Assembly: GCA_009760885.1 (NCBI GenBank)
Contig: CM019692.1
Coordinates: forward strand, 51,024,355-51,088,354
Direction of reading: 5' to 3'
Source: Achatina immaculata
Taxonomy: Eukaryota; Mollusca; Gastropoda; Stylommatophora; Achatinidae
Length of the DNA stretch: 64,000 bases
Part shown: positions 47,701 to 54,954 of the stretch, piece by piece
How the letters are laid out: each line of letters begins with the position of its first letter
Numbering within the stretch: position 1 is the first letter of the stretch
Made by a program: the position numbers and the translations under genes
Notes under the pieces: model-generated
What the model saw: the letters and a program-made list of their open reading frames with translations, nothing else
What the model was told of the DNA's origin: nothing
Databases searched by the model: none

Positions 47701-50700
47701 ATATCTCCATACTTGAAACACACTGCCAAGACATGAGTCTTGAGGCTGGCATCTGGAATGAGAACATGGAGGACAAATTCACAACATTATATTAGGCTCT
47801 TTAACTTTCTTACCACAAAAAGAACTCCCCTTCTGCCTTCCTTTTAAACTAGAGCTTCCACAAAGTAGCAGTCCACCATATGAAAGAATGATATTAACAA
47901 CCTAATTACAACACTAAGAGTCTTGCTTATTCACTCTAACCACATTTATAGTACAGGCAACTCAGTACTGAATATTTAAAGTTATAACATTTGTCTAACA
48001 CAGTTCAGTAATCCAGAACACATGAGACAGCTGAAATAAAAAAAAAAAATTCAAGAGCTTACAGATAAGGACACAGTAATTTGACAAGTATGCTTATATT
48101 TAAAGTATTTGAGAATGTTGGTGCAATGGAACTATCCCACGACCATGGCTTCTCTGTGAATGTTATGTCCTGTGTTTCATACTACACTACAGTCTATAAC
48201 AGCTTCTTCAAATGGGAAAACTAACTTCATATATCTCTCTCAAGGTCCCTGCTGACATGCGTAGGATAATGTGTCCTTCTCTCAATCCCTTGTGCATCTC
48301 AACAGGTTTATGCCTGAGCATCTCCCATGTCTGGATGCCAAACCATCAAACATCTTTTCTCTTTGCCTACCTCTGTTTCTTCTACCTTCAGTCCTTCTTG
48401 TTGCTATTAGGTGCTCTAGCTCACTTCTCCTTCAAACATGTCTCACAAATTTACAATGTCATTTTCTGATCTTCGCTATAAATTTAAAATATATGTTTCC
48501 TTGTTTCTTGTGACTCTTTCAAAACTTCCTCATTTGATTTTCTCACTGTCTACGGTACCTTCAGCATTCTTATTATGAACCACATTTCAGCTGATTCCAG
48601 GCTTCTTTGTATCTCTTTGTTGACTGTGCAGGCTTCACATTCACAAGGACAGGATTGGTTCAATGTAACACTTTATACAGCTGGGGATTTTGTTCATGAG
48701 TTTATACACGTCATATTTAGGAAGGTGATCTCCTTCATGGGGATTATGATAAAGGAACTAACACTTCAATACTTCTTTAATATAAGACTGTCAAATTTTT
48801 ATGTGAACCTGCAGTGTTATGTCAGGATTTCATGAACTCAATACTGAACAGGATGCTCTAGAACTGATGTTTACACTGAAATGCTGCATCTAAAACTAGC
48901 TTTTGTTTTTCAAAATACATCACATGAAAGTGACAGCATGAAGAAAAGAAAAGAACTTGTGGCAGATTACACCCTACCACAGTTAATATCAATCCCCAAA
49001 ACATAAATTCAGTCGGGGGGTGGGGAGGGGGTTCTAAACCAGTGAGAAATTTCCCATTGGATAAAGGGAGGATTTTAGGGTTGTGGAGGAGGGGGGAGCT
49101 GGGGGACTGGAACAAAGACTGACAGATTCAAAATGTTAAGAGTATTATAATGGAATACACCGTTTAGGTTAAACAATCTTTGGGTATGTGTTTGTGTGTG
49201 GGGGAGGGGGGAAGGAGCAGAAGAAAGATGATGACATTCTGGCATATGGTGAAAAAAAGACAGTAAAATAATGAGAACCACTGAATAACTTAATTCAATA
49301 AAAAATCTATGTGTGGAACAACTCTAGATAGCAACAATTATGTACCAGTGATATCCAGGAGTGCCTTGAAAAAGAAAACAGAAACACTGATTTTTCATTT
49401 CTTCAGCACTTCTTGTTCCATTTACTACAGGAACAGATTTCTGTCTACAGTCTTCATCAATGGTATTATGTAACTCATATTTTCATATGAGAACCCTTTT
49501 CATGCAGACATAATCTCCAACTACATTCCCCACCTTTGGTTCCATGGTCAGCTCCATCTCTCCCAGTCTCTGCCTCCTCCATGTTAAATCTCTCGCATGA
49601 CCATGCCATGCCGGTGATCTCAAAGCCTTCATGAACTGCTGATTGGGTAACTAAAATACCAGCTGAACTCATGACAATGATCTGCCCATCCATTGTGCCA
49701 AACATCACCTGTACCAAATTAGTAAGAATTTATCACTGCTGTACAATATACTCATCAAAAGTTTTTGGGCATAAGTATAAAAATATATACACAAAGCCAA
49801 TGCAATAAAGCTGTGATAACAAACAGTTTGACATTAGAGGTATGTTAGTACATAGATAAGTACATATGTCTATGCTTCTGTGTTGGCTTCTACAGTTGTA
49901 AGCCAGATTGTCTTTGATCAGTCTCTCTTTTTCTTTCCCCTCTGATGTCCACTGCATGGCTGTTCCAGTTATGCTGCTAAAGTCCCCTCAAGGCACATGA
50001 CCAATCCATTTTTAGCATCTTTCGTTACAACTTCATGACTTCATGTTCACATGAGGCAAGTAATCTTTTTATTCTTACTGAAAATAAAATTATGGTGGCC
50101 TGGTTAACTGAGTGGGTAGGAGCTCAGTCTACTAAGCCAGTGGTACTGGGTTCAAATCCCAGCAGTGAGATATTTTATTATTTTTTTTCTGGTACCACCA
50201 CACCAAAAAAAGCACTGGGATCCACCCAGTTATGGGCGCCAGAGAAATCTGGGAAGGTAAATGCAGCCAGACATGATACTGACCACATCACATTTTCATG
50301 TGACGAAGGTCTTGGAAATTCGAGCCTAGCACAGTATTCCCAATATGCCTTAATAGAATGGAAACAGGGATTAAAAAAAAAATAAAAGCAAAATTACAGC
50401 TTTGTAATAATAAAATGAAATATAATGGCTATTTTTGGGATTACAATAGACTTCATAATGAAAAAATGCTGCACAGGTAACACAGGTATTGACTGGGTAC
50501 ATGGGACCCAACTAGAAGATCTTGATTTTGCTGATGACATAACTCTTATCAGTAATAATGTGAATTCCATGCAAGAAAAAACAGATAGCCTGTCTTCAAT
50601 GGCTAGCACAATAGGACTTGAAATTAACAAGGACAAAAGAAAAGTAATGAAAATCCCTCTCAATCAAAATGGAAAAATACACACGGAAGGGACAGATACT

Positions 50701-51614
50701 GAAGAAGTCAATCAATTTGCAAACCTTGGCAGCTACATAGACCAGGATGGTGACACTAGAAAGGAAGTTAGGATCAGAATTGCAAAAGCAGCATCAATCT
50801 TCAAGAATCTTGAGAACATATGGAATTCAAAAGTTATAAGCACAAAAACCAAGTTAAGACTATTCAATTCAAATGTAATATCCACCCTCATTTATGCATG
50901 CGAAAGCTGGAAAACAACTAAAGAAATAGACAAGAAATTAGACTCTTTTGAAAACAAATGCATAAGGAAAATACTCGGCATCAAGTGGAATGAATTCAAG
51001 AACAATGCAGAGATAAGACAGATGACTGAACAACATCTAGTCTCATGGGTGATCAAGAAAAGGAGATGGACATATGTTGGTCACTTGATGAGAAGAAATG
51101 ATCAGAGAATCCCAAAACAAGCTATCAAGTGGAACACAACAGGCCAAAGAAAAATAGGCAGACCGCGTGAAAACTCTGAAGAAGACATTGTTAAGAGAGG
51201 CCAAATTAACAGGCATAAAATCCTTTGATGAGGTTGAAAGACTCGCCGAAGACAGGAAAAATTGGCGAACTACTTTGCGAGCCCTATATGACGTTTAACG
51301 GCACGGGAAGGATATAAGATATAAGAATGGCCATTATATTTTGTCCTCATTACTTAATACTTAATCCATCTATGACTTCATGACACAACATTTACCATCT
51401 TGATTTTATTACACCTGAAGCTACAACATAAAGTCTCTTATTCCCATACCTGCTGGTCATCAGGTGACCAAACTCCACAGGTGATGCTAGTGCTCTCCAA
51501 GTTCAGCATTGATGACCAGTATCTCTGTCCAGCTACACTGCCCACTAGAATGAAGCCATCTCTGTAGCAAATCAGAGCCATTCGGCCATCATGAGACCAA
51601 GCAAAATCAGTTAC
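26683..51614 (-). CDS. TULP4: Tubby-like protein 4, 3' thirteen exons (N-terminus not in window)
   Basis: TULP4 (TUSP) is an atypical tubby protein that joins WD40 repeats, a SOCS box and a split tubby domain; SOCS-box proteins act as substrate receptors of Elongin-BC/Cullin ligases. Joined exons, from 5': 51614-51450, 49708-49534, 47752-47642, 44846-44704, 41505-41278, 40894-40663, 38527-38331, 37759-37522, 35310-35181, 34531-33689, 32193-31032, 29238-29065, 26799-26683. All junctions have AG acceptors and GT donors, and phases fit at every junction, giving 1304 residues and a TGA stop. Visible residues 1-198: WD40 blades. 199-274: WD strand plus SOCS box (BC box [10 protein letters not shown], Cullin-like LPLP). 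About 295-350 and 418-465: first tubby part. About 480-1215: serine-rich insert. About 1225-1304: second tubby part ending in [14 protein letters not shown]. Roughly 100-150 N-terminal residues are missing compared with the usual family length. Identity is very secure. Confidence 0.96.
27219..27475. repeat. 42-bp minisatellite in the last TULP4 intron
   Basis: Six near-identical units with core acatgagaagatcttctctc. The core includes the palindrome gagaagatcttctc. Confidence 0.95.
27476..27885. repeat. Degenerate continuation of the 42-bp array
   Basis: Units around ccctcaatcacacaggaatt and catacatgataagat. It links the 42-bp array to the 44-bp array at 28142-28497, which carries the same motif reversed. 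Confidence 0.85.
28142..28497. repeat. 44-bp minisatellite, inverted relative to 27219-27885
   Basis: Eight units with core ggagatcttctcatgtatga. Its reverse complement (catacatgagaagatctcc, preceded by ccctcagtcacac) matches the degenerate units at 27476-27885. Confidence 0.95.
28668..29083. repeat. 22-bp minisatellite built from the TULP4 exon end and 5' splice site
   Basis: About 18 units of form tctcacctgcctccctctgt plus tc, running directly into the exon at 29065. On the minus strand each unit reads agggaggCAG then gtgagagaac, the same as the true exon/intron border; about 15 units keep CAG followed by GTGAGA. Confidence 0.95.
29065..29238 (-). CDS. TULP4: TULP4 exon: tubby domain, second part
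   Basis: 58 codons in phase 0. Contains [20 protein letters not shown] and [17 protein letters not shown], the strongly conserved tubby segment. Acceptor aactcacag at 29239-29247; donor CAG then gtgaga at 29064. The exon end is the seed of the adjacent 22-bp minisatellite. Confidence 0.97.
29239..30435. other. TULP4 intron, no gene recognised
   Basis: Around 29403-29495 a motif (gggtttctcacagtgg, then cctagggggtctgcagaatt) resembles ends of old hAT-type elements; weak. Nothing else seen. Confidence 0.35.
30437..30690 (+). mobile_element. tRNA-derived SINE
   Basis: Head with A-box-like ggccaagcagtc and B box gagttcaagtccc (about 30475-30487), a T run, then the shared tail aggtaaatgcgaccaggcat and gatactgaccatatcac, which also occurs at 50260. 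Confidence 0.75.
31032..32193 (-). CDS. TULP4: TULP4 large exon: disordered insert, 3' half
   Basis: 1 nt, then 387 codons. Polar and serine-rich, with a run of five His (AHHHHHF, about 31575), an acidic patch ([14 protein letters not shown]) and the segment [14 protein letters not shown] just before the second tubby half. No folded domain recognised. Acceptor ttttaccag at 32194-32202; donor AAG then gtgagt. Confidence 0.93.
32728..32850. repeat. 29-bp minisatellite in TULP4 intron
   Basis: Four units with core cttgtaataagacctccctg. Confidence 0.9.
33040..33240 (+). mobile_element. SINE tail fragment
   Basis: Contains ggctgtggaaatgggtaccc and gaaggcagctaggcatgatg, the core shared with the SINE at 59866; the tRNA head is missing. 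Confidence 0.6.
33283..33425. repeat. 45-bp minisatellite in TULP4 intron
   Basis: Three units with core atattatcaatagtttct. Confidence 0.85.
33689..34531 (-). CDS. TULP4: TULP4 exon: disordered insert, 5' half
   Basis: 843 nt (1 + 280 codons + 2). Ser/Thr/Asn/Pro-rich, with [18 protein letters not shown] and a glycine run ([11 protein letters not shown]). Likely unstructured. Acceptor gtttgaccag at 34532-34541; donor AG then gtaagg at 33688. Confidence 0.92.
35181..35310 (-). CDS. TULP4: TULP4 exon: acidic linker
   Basis: 130 nt (2 + 42 codons + 2) encoding [20 protein letters not shown] and an acidic, serine-rich stretch ending EDGGE. Acceptor gtttgtctgcag; donor gtaaga. Chosen because it is the only segment here that restores phase between the exons at 37522 and 34531. 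Confidence 0.88.
35655..36055 (-). pseudogene. LINE 3'-terminal fragment in TULP4 intron
   Basis: Minus frame (35928-35695) includes [32 protein letters not shown] and [20 protein letters not shown]. It is the end of the LINE family also seen at 15845 and 50425, shared to the last bases (aacgtcacatagggc). Confidence 0.85.
36135..36562. repeat. 44-bp minisatellite in TULP4 intron
   Basis: About nine units with core aatgaactcaagtctcacga. Confidence 0.95.
36912..37430. repeat. 27-bp minisatellite in TULP4 intron
   Basis: About 19 units, first with core cataataaactgacatcact, later with the variant gtatgataaactgacacc. It ends about 90 bp from the exon at 37522. Confidence 0.95.
37522..37759 (-). 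CDS. TULP4: TULP4 exon: tubby domain, first part continued
   Basis: Starts in phase 0 after the acceptor catgaacag, reading [20 protein letters not shown], then [16 protein letters not shown], the conserved tubby strands. The end is acidic (VDDDDDY). The alternative acceptor 8 bp downstream would break the frame with the previous exon, so this one was chosen. Confidence 0.95.
38025..38205 (+). mobile_element. SINE tail fragment
   Basis: Shares ccagagaaatct and the downstream tail (cacatcggactttcatgtgc, then ggtcttgggaa) with the SINE at 50086; head missing. Confidence 0.65.
38331..38527 (-). CDS. TULP4: TULP4 exon: linker between tubby segments
   Basis: 197 nt (2 + 65 codons). Reads [20 protein letters not shown], then a basic patch [18 protein letters not shown] and [13 protein letters not shown]. 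The basic patch could be a nuclear localisation signal (inference). Donor GAG then gtaatt. Confidence 0.92.
39300..39500. mobile_element. tRNA-like SINE of the foldback family, copy 2
   Basis: Contains gtggttagacggctgctcgt and the B box gttcgaatccc (about 39382), then ttctttctctcacgtctcac and gtgctttgtctatga as in the other copies. The left arm is missing. Confidence 0.7.
39658..39768 (+). pseudogene. LINE extreme 3' end
   Basis: Reads [16 protein letters not shown], matching the last part of the LINE at 50425-51325, then ctatgtgacatttaacggca and the end gggaaggatata. Confidence 0.8.
39825..40030. mobile_element. Foldback tRNA-like SINE, copy 3, with near-perfect long inverted repeats
   Basis: Left arm from about 39836 (aaacaaagcacttttagata onward) to 39900 and right arm about 39930-40003 are reverse complements over some 70 bp with only a few mismatches. 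The loop holds ttgaacgttgctca. The right arm carries the B-box-like gggttcaagtcct. Confidence 0.85.
40076..40495. repeat. 65-bp minisatellite in TULP4 intron
   Basis: Units start about 40080, 40145, 40210, 40275 and so on (about six and a half), core aatcctgacaagaaactcat. Confidence 0.95.
40663..40894 (-). CDS. TULP4: TULP4 exon: tubby domain, N-terminal strands
   Basis: 77 codons + 1 nt. Reads [28 protein letters not shown], then [20 protein letters not shown] and [12 protein letters not shown]. The Lys/Arg in LLKGKR sits where other tubby proteins bind phosphoinositide (family knowledge; not tested here). Acceptor ctctgtaaag; donor AAAG then gtgagc. Confidence 0.95.
41278..41505 (-). CDS. 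TULP4: TULP4 exon: WD strand and SOCS box
   Basis: 76 codons, phase 0 at both ends. [20 protein letters not shown] is the last WD-like segment. [10 protein letters not shown] at 41403-41374 fits the Elongin BC box (S/T/P-L-x3-C-x3-V/L/I), and KLPLPQRL follows as Cullin box. The donor AAG then gttgtt is poor but fits phase and homology (PTIK followed by SYIPDP). Confidence 0.94.
41655..41925 (-). mobile_element. tRNA-derived SINE
   Basis: Minus strand: gtgaagtggttagtgcactg (A-box region), B box ggggttcaaatcc at 41869-41857, then the shared core cagctgtagaaatgggtacc. Family also at 59866. Confidence 0.8.
42018..42058. repeat. (CT)n/(TA)n microsatellite
   Basis: (TC)n followed by (TA)n. Confidence 0.9.
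42085..42240 (-). pseudogene. LINE 3'-terminal relic
   Basis: The minus strand encodes, across frames, a segment like [18 protein letters not shown], resembling the basic C-terminal region of LINE proteins. Weakly supported. Confidence 0.4.
42385..42645 (+). pseudogene. LINE 3'-terminal fragment with GAT-rich tail
   Basis: Reads [20 protein letters not shown] near 42390-42450, then NGLDWTWLND and WPTFHGKRA with a tail of gatgaagatgatgat. Same family as the minus-strand copy at 16880. Confidence 0.7.
42650..43930. other. TULP4 intron, nothing recognised
   Basis: AT-rich with short frames only; poly-T near 43753. Confidence 0.4.
43932..44703. mobile_element. Probable non-autonomous insertion next to a TULP4 donor
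   Basis: A 30-bp direct repeat (ttaaacgaaacaaaagactg plus aagtacctga) occurs at about 43932-43961 and 44678-44707; the right copy overlaps the exon end and 5' splice site. Just inside, gtttacctctttccac (about 43968) and gtggaaagagttaaac (about 44668) are inverted copies with one mismatch. No transposase inside. TTAA at the right end hints at a piggyBac-type MITE. Confidence 0.55.
44704..44846 (-). CDS. TULP4: TULP4 exon: WD40 blade
   Basis: 2 nt + 47 codons: [19 protein letters not shown], then [20 protein letters not shown]. Acceptor tgccttcccag; donor CAG then gtactt. Confidence 0.95.
45047..46240 (-). pseudogene. Internally deleted LINE with (GAAT)n tail
   Basis: From the 5' side, [16 protein letters not shown] and [20 protein letters not shown] (about 46190-46080) are the C-terminal part of the APE-type endonuclease. 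Then [20 protein letters not shown] (about 46000) and, near 45300-45130, WKRTVF and [20 protein letters not shown] RT motifs ending QAGFRPHT. The next codons are already [20 protein letters not shown] at the element's 3' end, followed by (GAAT)n. The RT active site and thumb are missing, so a deletion joined the two parts. Several frameshifts. Confidence 0.8.
46245..47110 (-). pseudogene. mariner transposase relic with expanded catalytic motif
   Basis: The long minus frame (47113-46403) starts near WFEHFPHPP (in a shifted frame, about 47060), then repeats [14 protein letters not shown] eleven times, and ends [15 protein letters not shown] and [16 protein letters not shown]. In mariner transposases the segment HPPYSPDLAPxDYHLFxPLKEAL occurs once, near the last catalytic Asp. 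Here it has become a 42-bp tandem array that keeps the reading frame. C-terminal similarity fades below 46450. Confidence 0.85.
46567..47043. repeat. 42-bp minisatellite, eleven units
   Basis: Core atcacatggcaccagacctg. It derives from the mariner coding sequence described for 46245-47110. Confidence 0.97.
47642..47752 (-). CDS. TULP4: TULP4 exon: WD40 strands
   Basis: 2 + 36 codons + 1 nt: [20 protein letters not shown], then [17 protein letters not shown]. Acceptor gttctcattccag; donor g then gtaggt. Confidence 0.94.
47753..49533. other. TULP4 intron, nothing recognised
   Basis: No repeat array or transposon frame noted; G-rich patches at 49014-49030 and 49200-49212. Confidence 0.5.
49534..49708 (-). 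CDS. TULP4: TULP4 exon: WD40 blade
   Basis: 58 codons + 1 nt: [20 protein letters not shown], then [15 protein letters not shown] and an acidic loop [10 protein letters not shown]. Acceptor atttggtacag; donor AAAG then gtgggg. Confidence 0.95.
50086..50385 (+). mobile_element. tRNA-derived SINE, complete-looking
   Basis: A box in tggcctggttaactgagtgg (about 50096), B box gggttcaaatccc at 50148-50160, a tail domain with aggtaaatgcagccagacat, and an A-rich end at 50370-50390. Its frames (for example [10 protein letters not shown]) are not protein genes. Confidence 0.88.
50425..51325 (+). pseudogene. 5'-truncated LINE, RT active site to 3' end
   Basis: The 267-codon frame begins just before the RT active site [16 protein letters not shown], then [38 protein letters not shown] and [15 protein letters not shown] frameshift near 51180 moves the rest to another frame ([18 protein letters not shown]). 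It ends gacgtttaacggcacgggaa, then ggatataag. The 5' RT motifs and endonuclease are absent. It is the longest copy of a family with 3' ends at 15845, 35655 and 39658. Confidence 0.88.
51450..51614 (-). CDS. TULP4: TULP4 exon: WD40 blade, first exon in window
   Basis: 55 codons, phase 0 at both ends: [35 protein letters not shown], then [11 protein letters not shown]. Acceptor gatgtatttcag at 51615; the upstream exon must end in phase 0 and was not found. Confidence 0.96.
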
Positions 51615-51664
51615 CTGAAATACATCACAAGATAAATAACTAACTTGTACAACAGGGCAGTGCT

Positions 51665-51878
51665 TCTTGTAAGTGCTGTTATTACTTGTGTGTGCTTTGT
51701 GAACTAGCAGGAACAATTTGTCAGTGATGTTACTGTGCTTTGTGAACTGGCAGGAACAATTTGTCAGTGATTTTACTGTGCTGTGTGAACTGGCAGGAAC
51801 AATTTGCCAGTGATGTTACTGTGCTTTGTGAACTGGCAGGAACAATTTGTCAGTGATGTTACTGTGCTTTGTGAACTT
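51665..51878. repeat. 43-bp minisatellite
   Basis: Four to five units with core gaactggcaggaacaatttg. It ends where the mariner relic begins. Confidence 0.9.
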
Positions 51879-52195
51879 GCAAAGTGCCTCCACTGAACGC
51901 AACGTGGAAAGGGTTGACGACATCATTAAACAAGACAGATGTGTCACCGTATCTGAAATCGCTGTGAATATTGAAATAGGACACAATGCAGTAAATGAAA
52001 TGATTGAAATCCTAGACTATAGAAAAGTTTATGCCTGCTGGGTCCTGCAGAAGAGAACGTCTAGAAAGCAGTGCGTCTGTGCCGTCGGTCAGCTGGAACG
52101 GACTTCTACCGGGATGCTAGTTTCAAACTTGCAGAGCGATGGGGAAAACATTGCAGAGAAATGGAGAATATGTTGAAAAGTGAAGAAAACGATGC
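51878..52195 (+). pseudogene. mariner relic with internal deletion
   Basis: VERVDDIIKQDRCVTVSEIA (about 51910-51970) is mariner N-terminal HTH sequence, and after about 50 codons another frame gives DFYRDASFKLAERWGKH (about 52100-52150), typical of the mariner C-terminus. The catalytic core is missing. Confidence 0.7.
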
Positions 52196-52385
52196 AGTTC
52201 AGGTGATACATTTATATTTTCTCTATTTATAAATTCTGATTTTAAAGAAAAATTTTGCTCATGACTTTCAATATGATCCTCGTATTTCTCCTGTTCACAA
52301 GAGCAATCAAATGAGACAAGATCAAGACATATTTTCATTTATTTCTGATTTCTGGGCATCAAAAAGAGACATCAGAAGCCTTTTG

Positions 52386-52580
52386 TACATTCATTCATTC
52401 ATTCATTTGCATGTCCCTTGCGGAACTTTGCCTCCCAAACAGCACTCCTGTAGGCCTCTCGGTTGTGAGCAAGATGGCCTGATGCTGTTGCATCCATTTC
52501 CAGATCGTCAACGATGTCTTGCAGCCATCTTCGTCTTGGTCTTCCTCTTTTTCTTTTTCCCATTATGTATCCTTCCAATA
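52386..52580 (-). pseudogene. LINE 3'-terminal fragment with (GAAT)n tail
   Basis: Minus frame reads GKRKRGRPRRRWLQDIVDDL, then HLAHNREAYRSAVWEAKFRK and GHANE, followed by (GAAT)n. Same 3' end as the deleted LINE at 45047-46240. Confidence 0.85.
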
Positions 52581-52989
52581 CGGTCTTCTCTAAATTATTA
52601 TAATTTTGTACATTTAAAAAAAATAGAACCAACAATATTCAAACAAATGGTTCAAACTTCTCTGCCACTGCAAAGTTATGCTGAACACTGTATTCTCTTC
52701 AGATTTACTGCATTAACCACACTGTGTAAATATATTGGGCACATGTATAGGAAGTCTCATCTTCCTGTAACCTTGGCTCCAAGGATTTGTAGATCCTGGA
52801 GGGCCTTAAGATTATGCTATCAGTGGTAGCAAAAATTAAGTCAATGAAGAGGCACTTCTTTGGTGGTAACCGTGGTTCTCCTCCTTTCTGAGCTAAAATC
52901 TCACAGGGTAAATAAAAACAGTGGCAAAACCATGCTTGTCTTTCATGGTTATTCTAATCTAATGTATAAGCAGCTGTGATCTGTGTGTA

Positions 52990-53020
52990 CGTGTATGTGT
53001 GTGTGTGTGTGTGTGTAGGA
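52990..53020. repeat. (TG)n microsatellite
   Basis: Pure TG run. Confidence 0.9.
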
Positions 53021-53051
53021 TTCTGGGAGCATTTTCTGTTACAATCAGTGC

Positions 53052-53792
53052 TGGATTTAAACTTGGTGAAGCCTTACGCTACAGTGCCAGATTTAGACTT
53101 GGTGAAACCTTAAGCTACAGTGCCAGATTTTGACTTGGTGAAGCCTTAGGCTACAGTGCCAGATTTAGACTTGGTGAAGCCTTAAGCTACAGTGCCAGAT
53201 TTAGACTTGGTGAAGCCTTAAGCTACAGTGCCTGATTTAGACTTGGTGAGGCCTTAAGCAACAGTGCCAGATTTAGACTTGGTGAAGCCTTAAGCTAAAG
53301 TGCCAGATTTAGACTTGGTGAAGCCTTAAGCTACAGTGCCAGATTTAGATTTGGTGAAGCCTTAAGCTATTGTGCCAGATTTAGACTTGGTGAAGCCTTA
53401 AGCTATTGTGCCAGATTTAGACTTGGTGAAGCCTTAAGCTACAGTGCCAGATTTAGACTTGGTGAAGCCTTAAGCTATTGTGCCAGATTTAGACTTGGTG
53501 AAGCTTTAAGCTATAGTGCCAGATTTAGACTTGGTGAAGCCTTAAGCTATTGCGTCAGATTTAGACTTGGTGAAGCCTTAAGCTATTGTGCCAGATTTAG
53601 ATTTGGTAAAGCCTTAAGCTATTGTGCCAGATTTAGATTTGGTGAAGCCTTAAGCTATAGTGCCAGATTTAAACTCGGTGAAGCCTTAAGCTACAGTGCC
53701 AGATTTAAACTCGGTGAAGCCTTAAGCTACAGTACCAGATTTAGACTTGGTGAAGCCTTAAGCTACAGTGCCAGATTTAGACTTGGTGAGGG
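53052..53792. repeat. 36-bp minisatellite, about 20 units
   Basis: Core agatttagacttggtgaagc; differences between units are mostly single substitutions. Confidence 0.97.
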
Positions 53793-53879
53793 GGCTAAGC
53801 TCCTTGCAGTCTTTTTGTTAAAAAAAAGTTCTACCTGATTGTATGGGCCTAAACTGTAGCATGTTTAGCTTACGTACTG

Positions 53880-54118
53880 GTTGTACAGCTTCTTTAGCTT
53901 ATCCATCACTGGTTGCACAGCTTATTTAGCTTATGCTTACATCAAGCACTGGTTGCACAACTTGTTTAGCTTATCCTTACAACCAGCACTGGTTGCACAA
54001 CTTGTTTAGCTTATCCTTACAACCAGCACTGGTTGCACAACTTGTTTAGCTTATCCTTACAACCAGCACTGGTTGCACAACTTGTTTAGCTTATCCTTAC
54101 AACCAGCACTGGTTGTAA
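53880..54118. repeat. 40-bp minisatellite, about five units
   Basis: Core acttgtttagcttatcctta. On the minus strand each unit contains gtaagg, a good splice donor. Confidence 0.93.
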
Positions 54119-54189
54119 TTTTTACTTCTGGGCATGCTAGCAGGAACTGCTCTGGTGTTTTCCCTCCATAACACCACCACACCTGCAAT

Positions 54190-54950
54190 ATGAGAATGAC
54201 TGTTGTTAATCCAGCTTAAGTTATTATCTGAAGCAATACGTTATGTTTTAGTCTAAATACGGCACCGTAATCTCTTCACTTTAAACTGCATAACCCAGCA
54301 CCTGGCGTGAACAAAGCTGTGATGAGAAAGCAAGAAAGAGTTACACCACATAAACCAAATGATAAAGTTGGTACTGTGGTGTTCTTTATGCTCCCCATGC
54401 ACTAAGTCGGGTGCATAAATGAAATCCATCCAAATCTTTAATACAGTTCAAACTCCTGGCAAAACTATGAAACAGCACATCCTGGCCAAACAAACCAGAG
54501 AACCACATAAGAGATATTGATTTTCTGAAGCTATGGAACAGATTTTAACATTTTAAGAAGGTATGAGGAAAAACTGGATGCCCACATACAAAAGTTATGC
54601 AGAAACTTTATATATATATCTTATTCACCACTGATCTGGTTTTTGTTGCAAACTTGTTTATACTAAACGTCAAAAGTATAACATTTGAAAGCATTTTTAT
54701 TTCACATATGATGTACCCTTATGTCATCATTTGGCTGTTCTGTTCTGAGATTATGACAAATGAGTTTCTTGAACAGGAGTGGACAAGCTCAGAGCAGAAC
54801 ACTACCTCCAAATTGTCCGGAGCTCACTGTTTCAGCTTTTCTTGTACGTGACATGCTCAAAGCAAGTTCACAGCCAGAAACCATTAGAGACTAAAAGAGC
54901 AACATCAGCAGGAAGAATACAAGATTCCAACTGATTGGAGCTGAGCTCTG
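54190..54950. other. Nothing recognised
   Basis: Unique-looking AT-rich DNA between two arrays. Confidence 0.4.
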
Positions 54951-54954
54951 GAGA

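Noticed and set aside
54108..54186. Candidate upstream TULP4 exon on the minus strand
   Set aside because: It has acceptor- and donor-like ends, but none of its open frames ends in phase 0 as the exon at 51614 needs, and it lacks WD40 motifs of the family's N-terminus.
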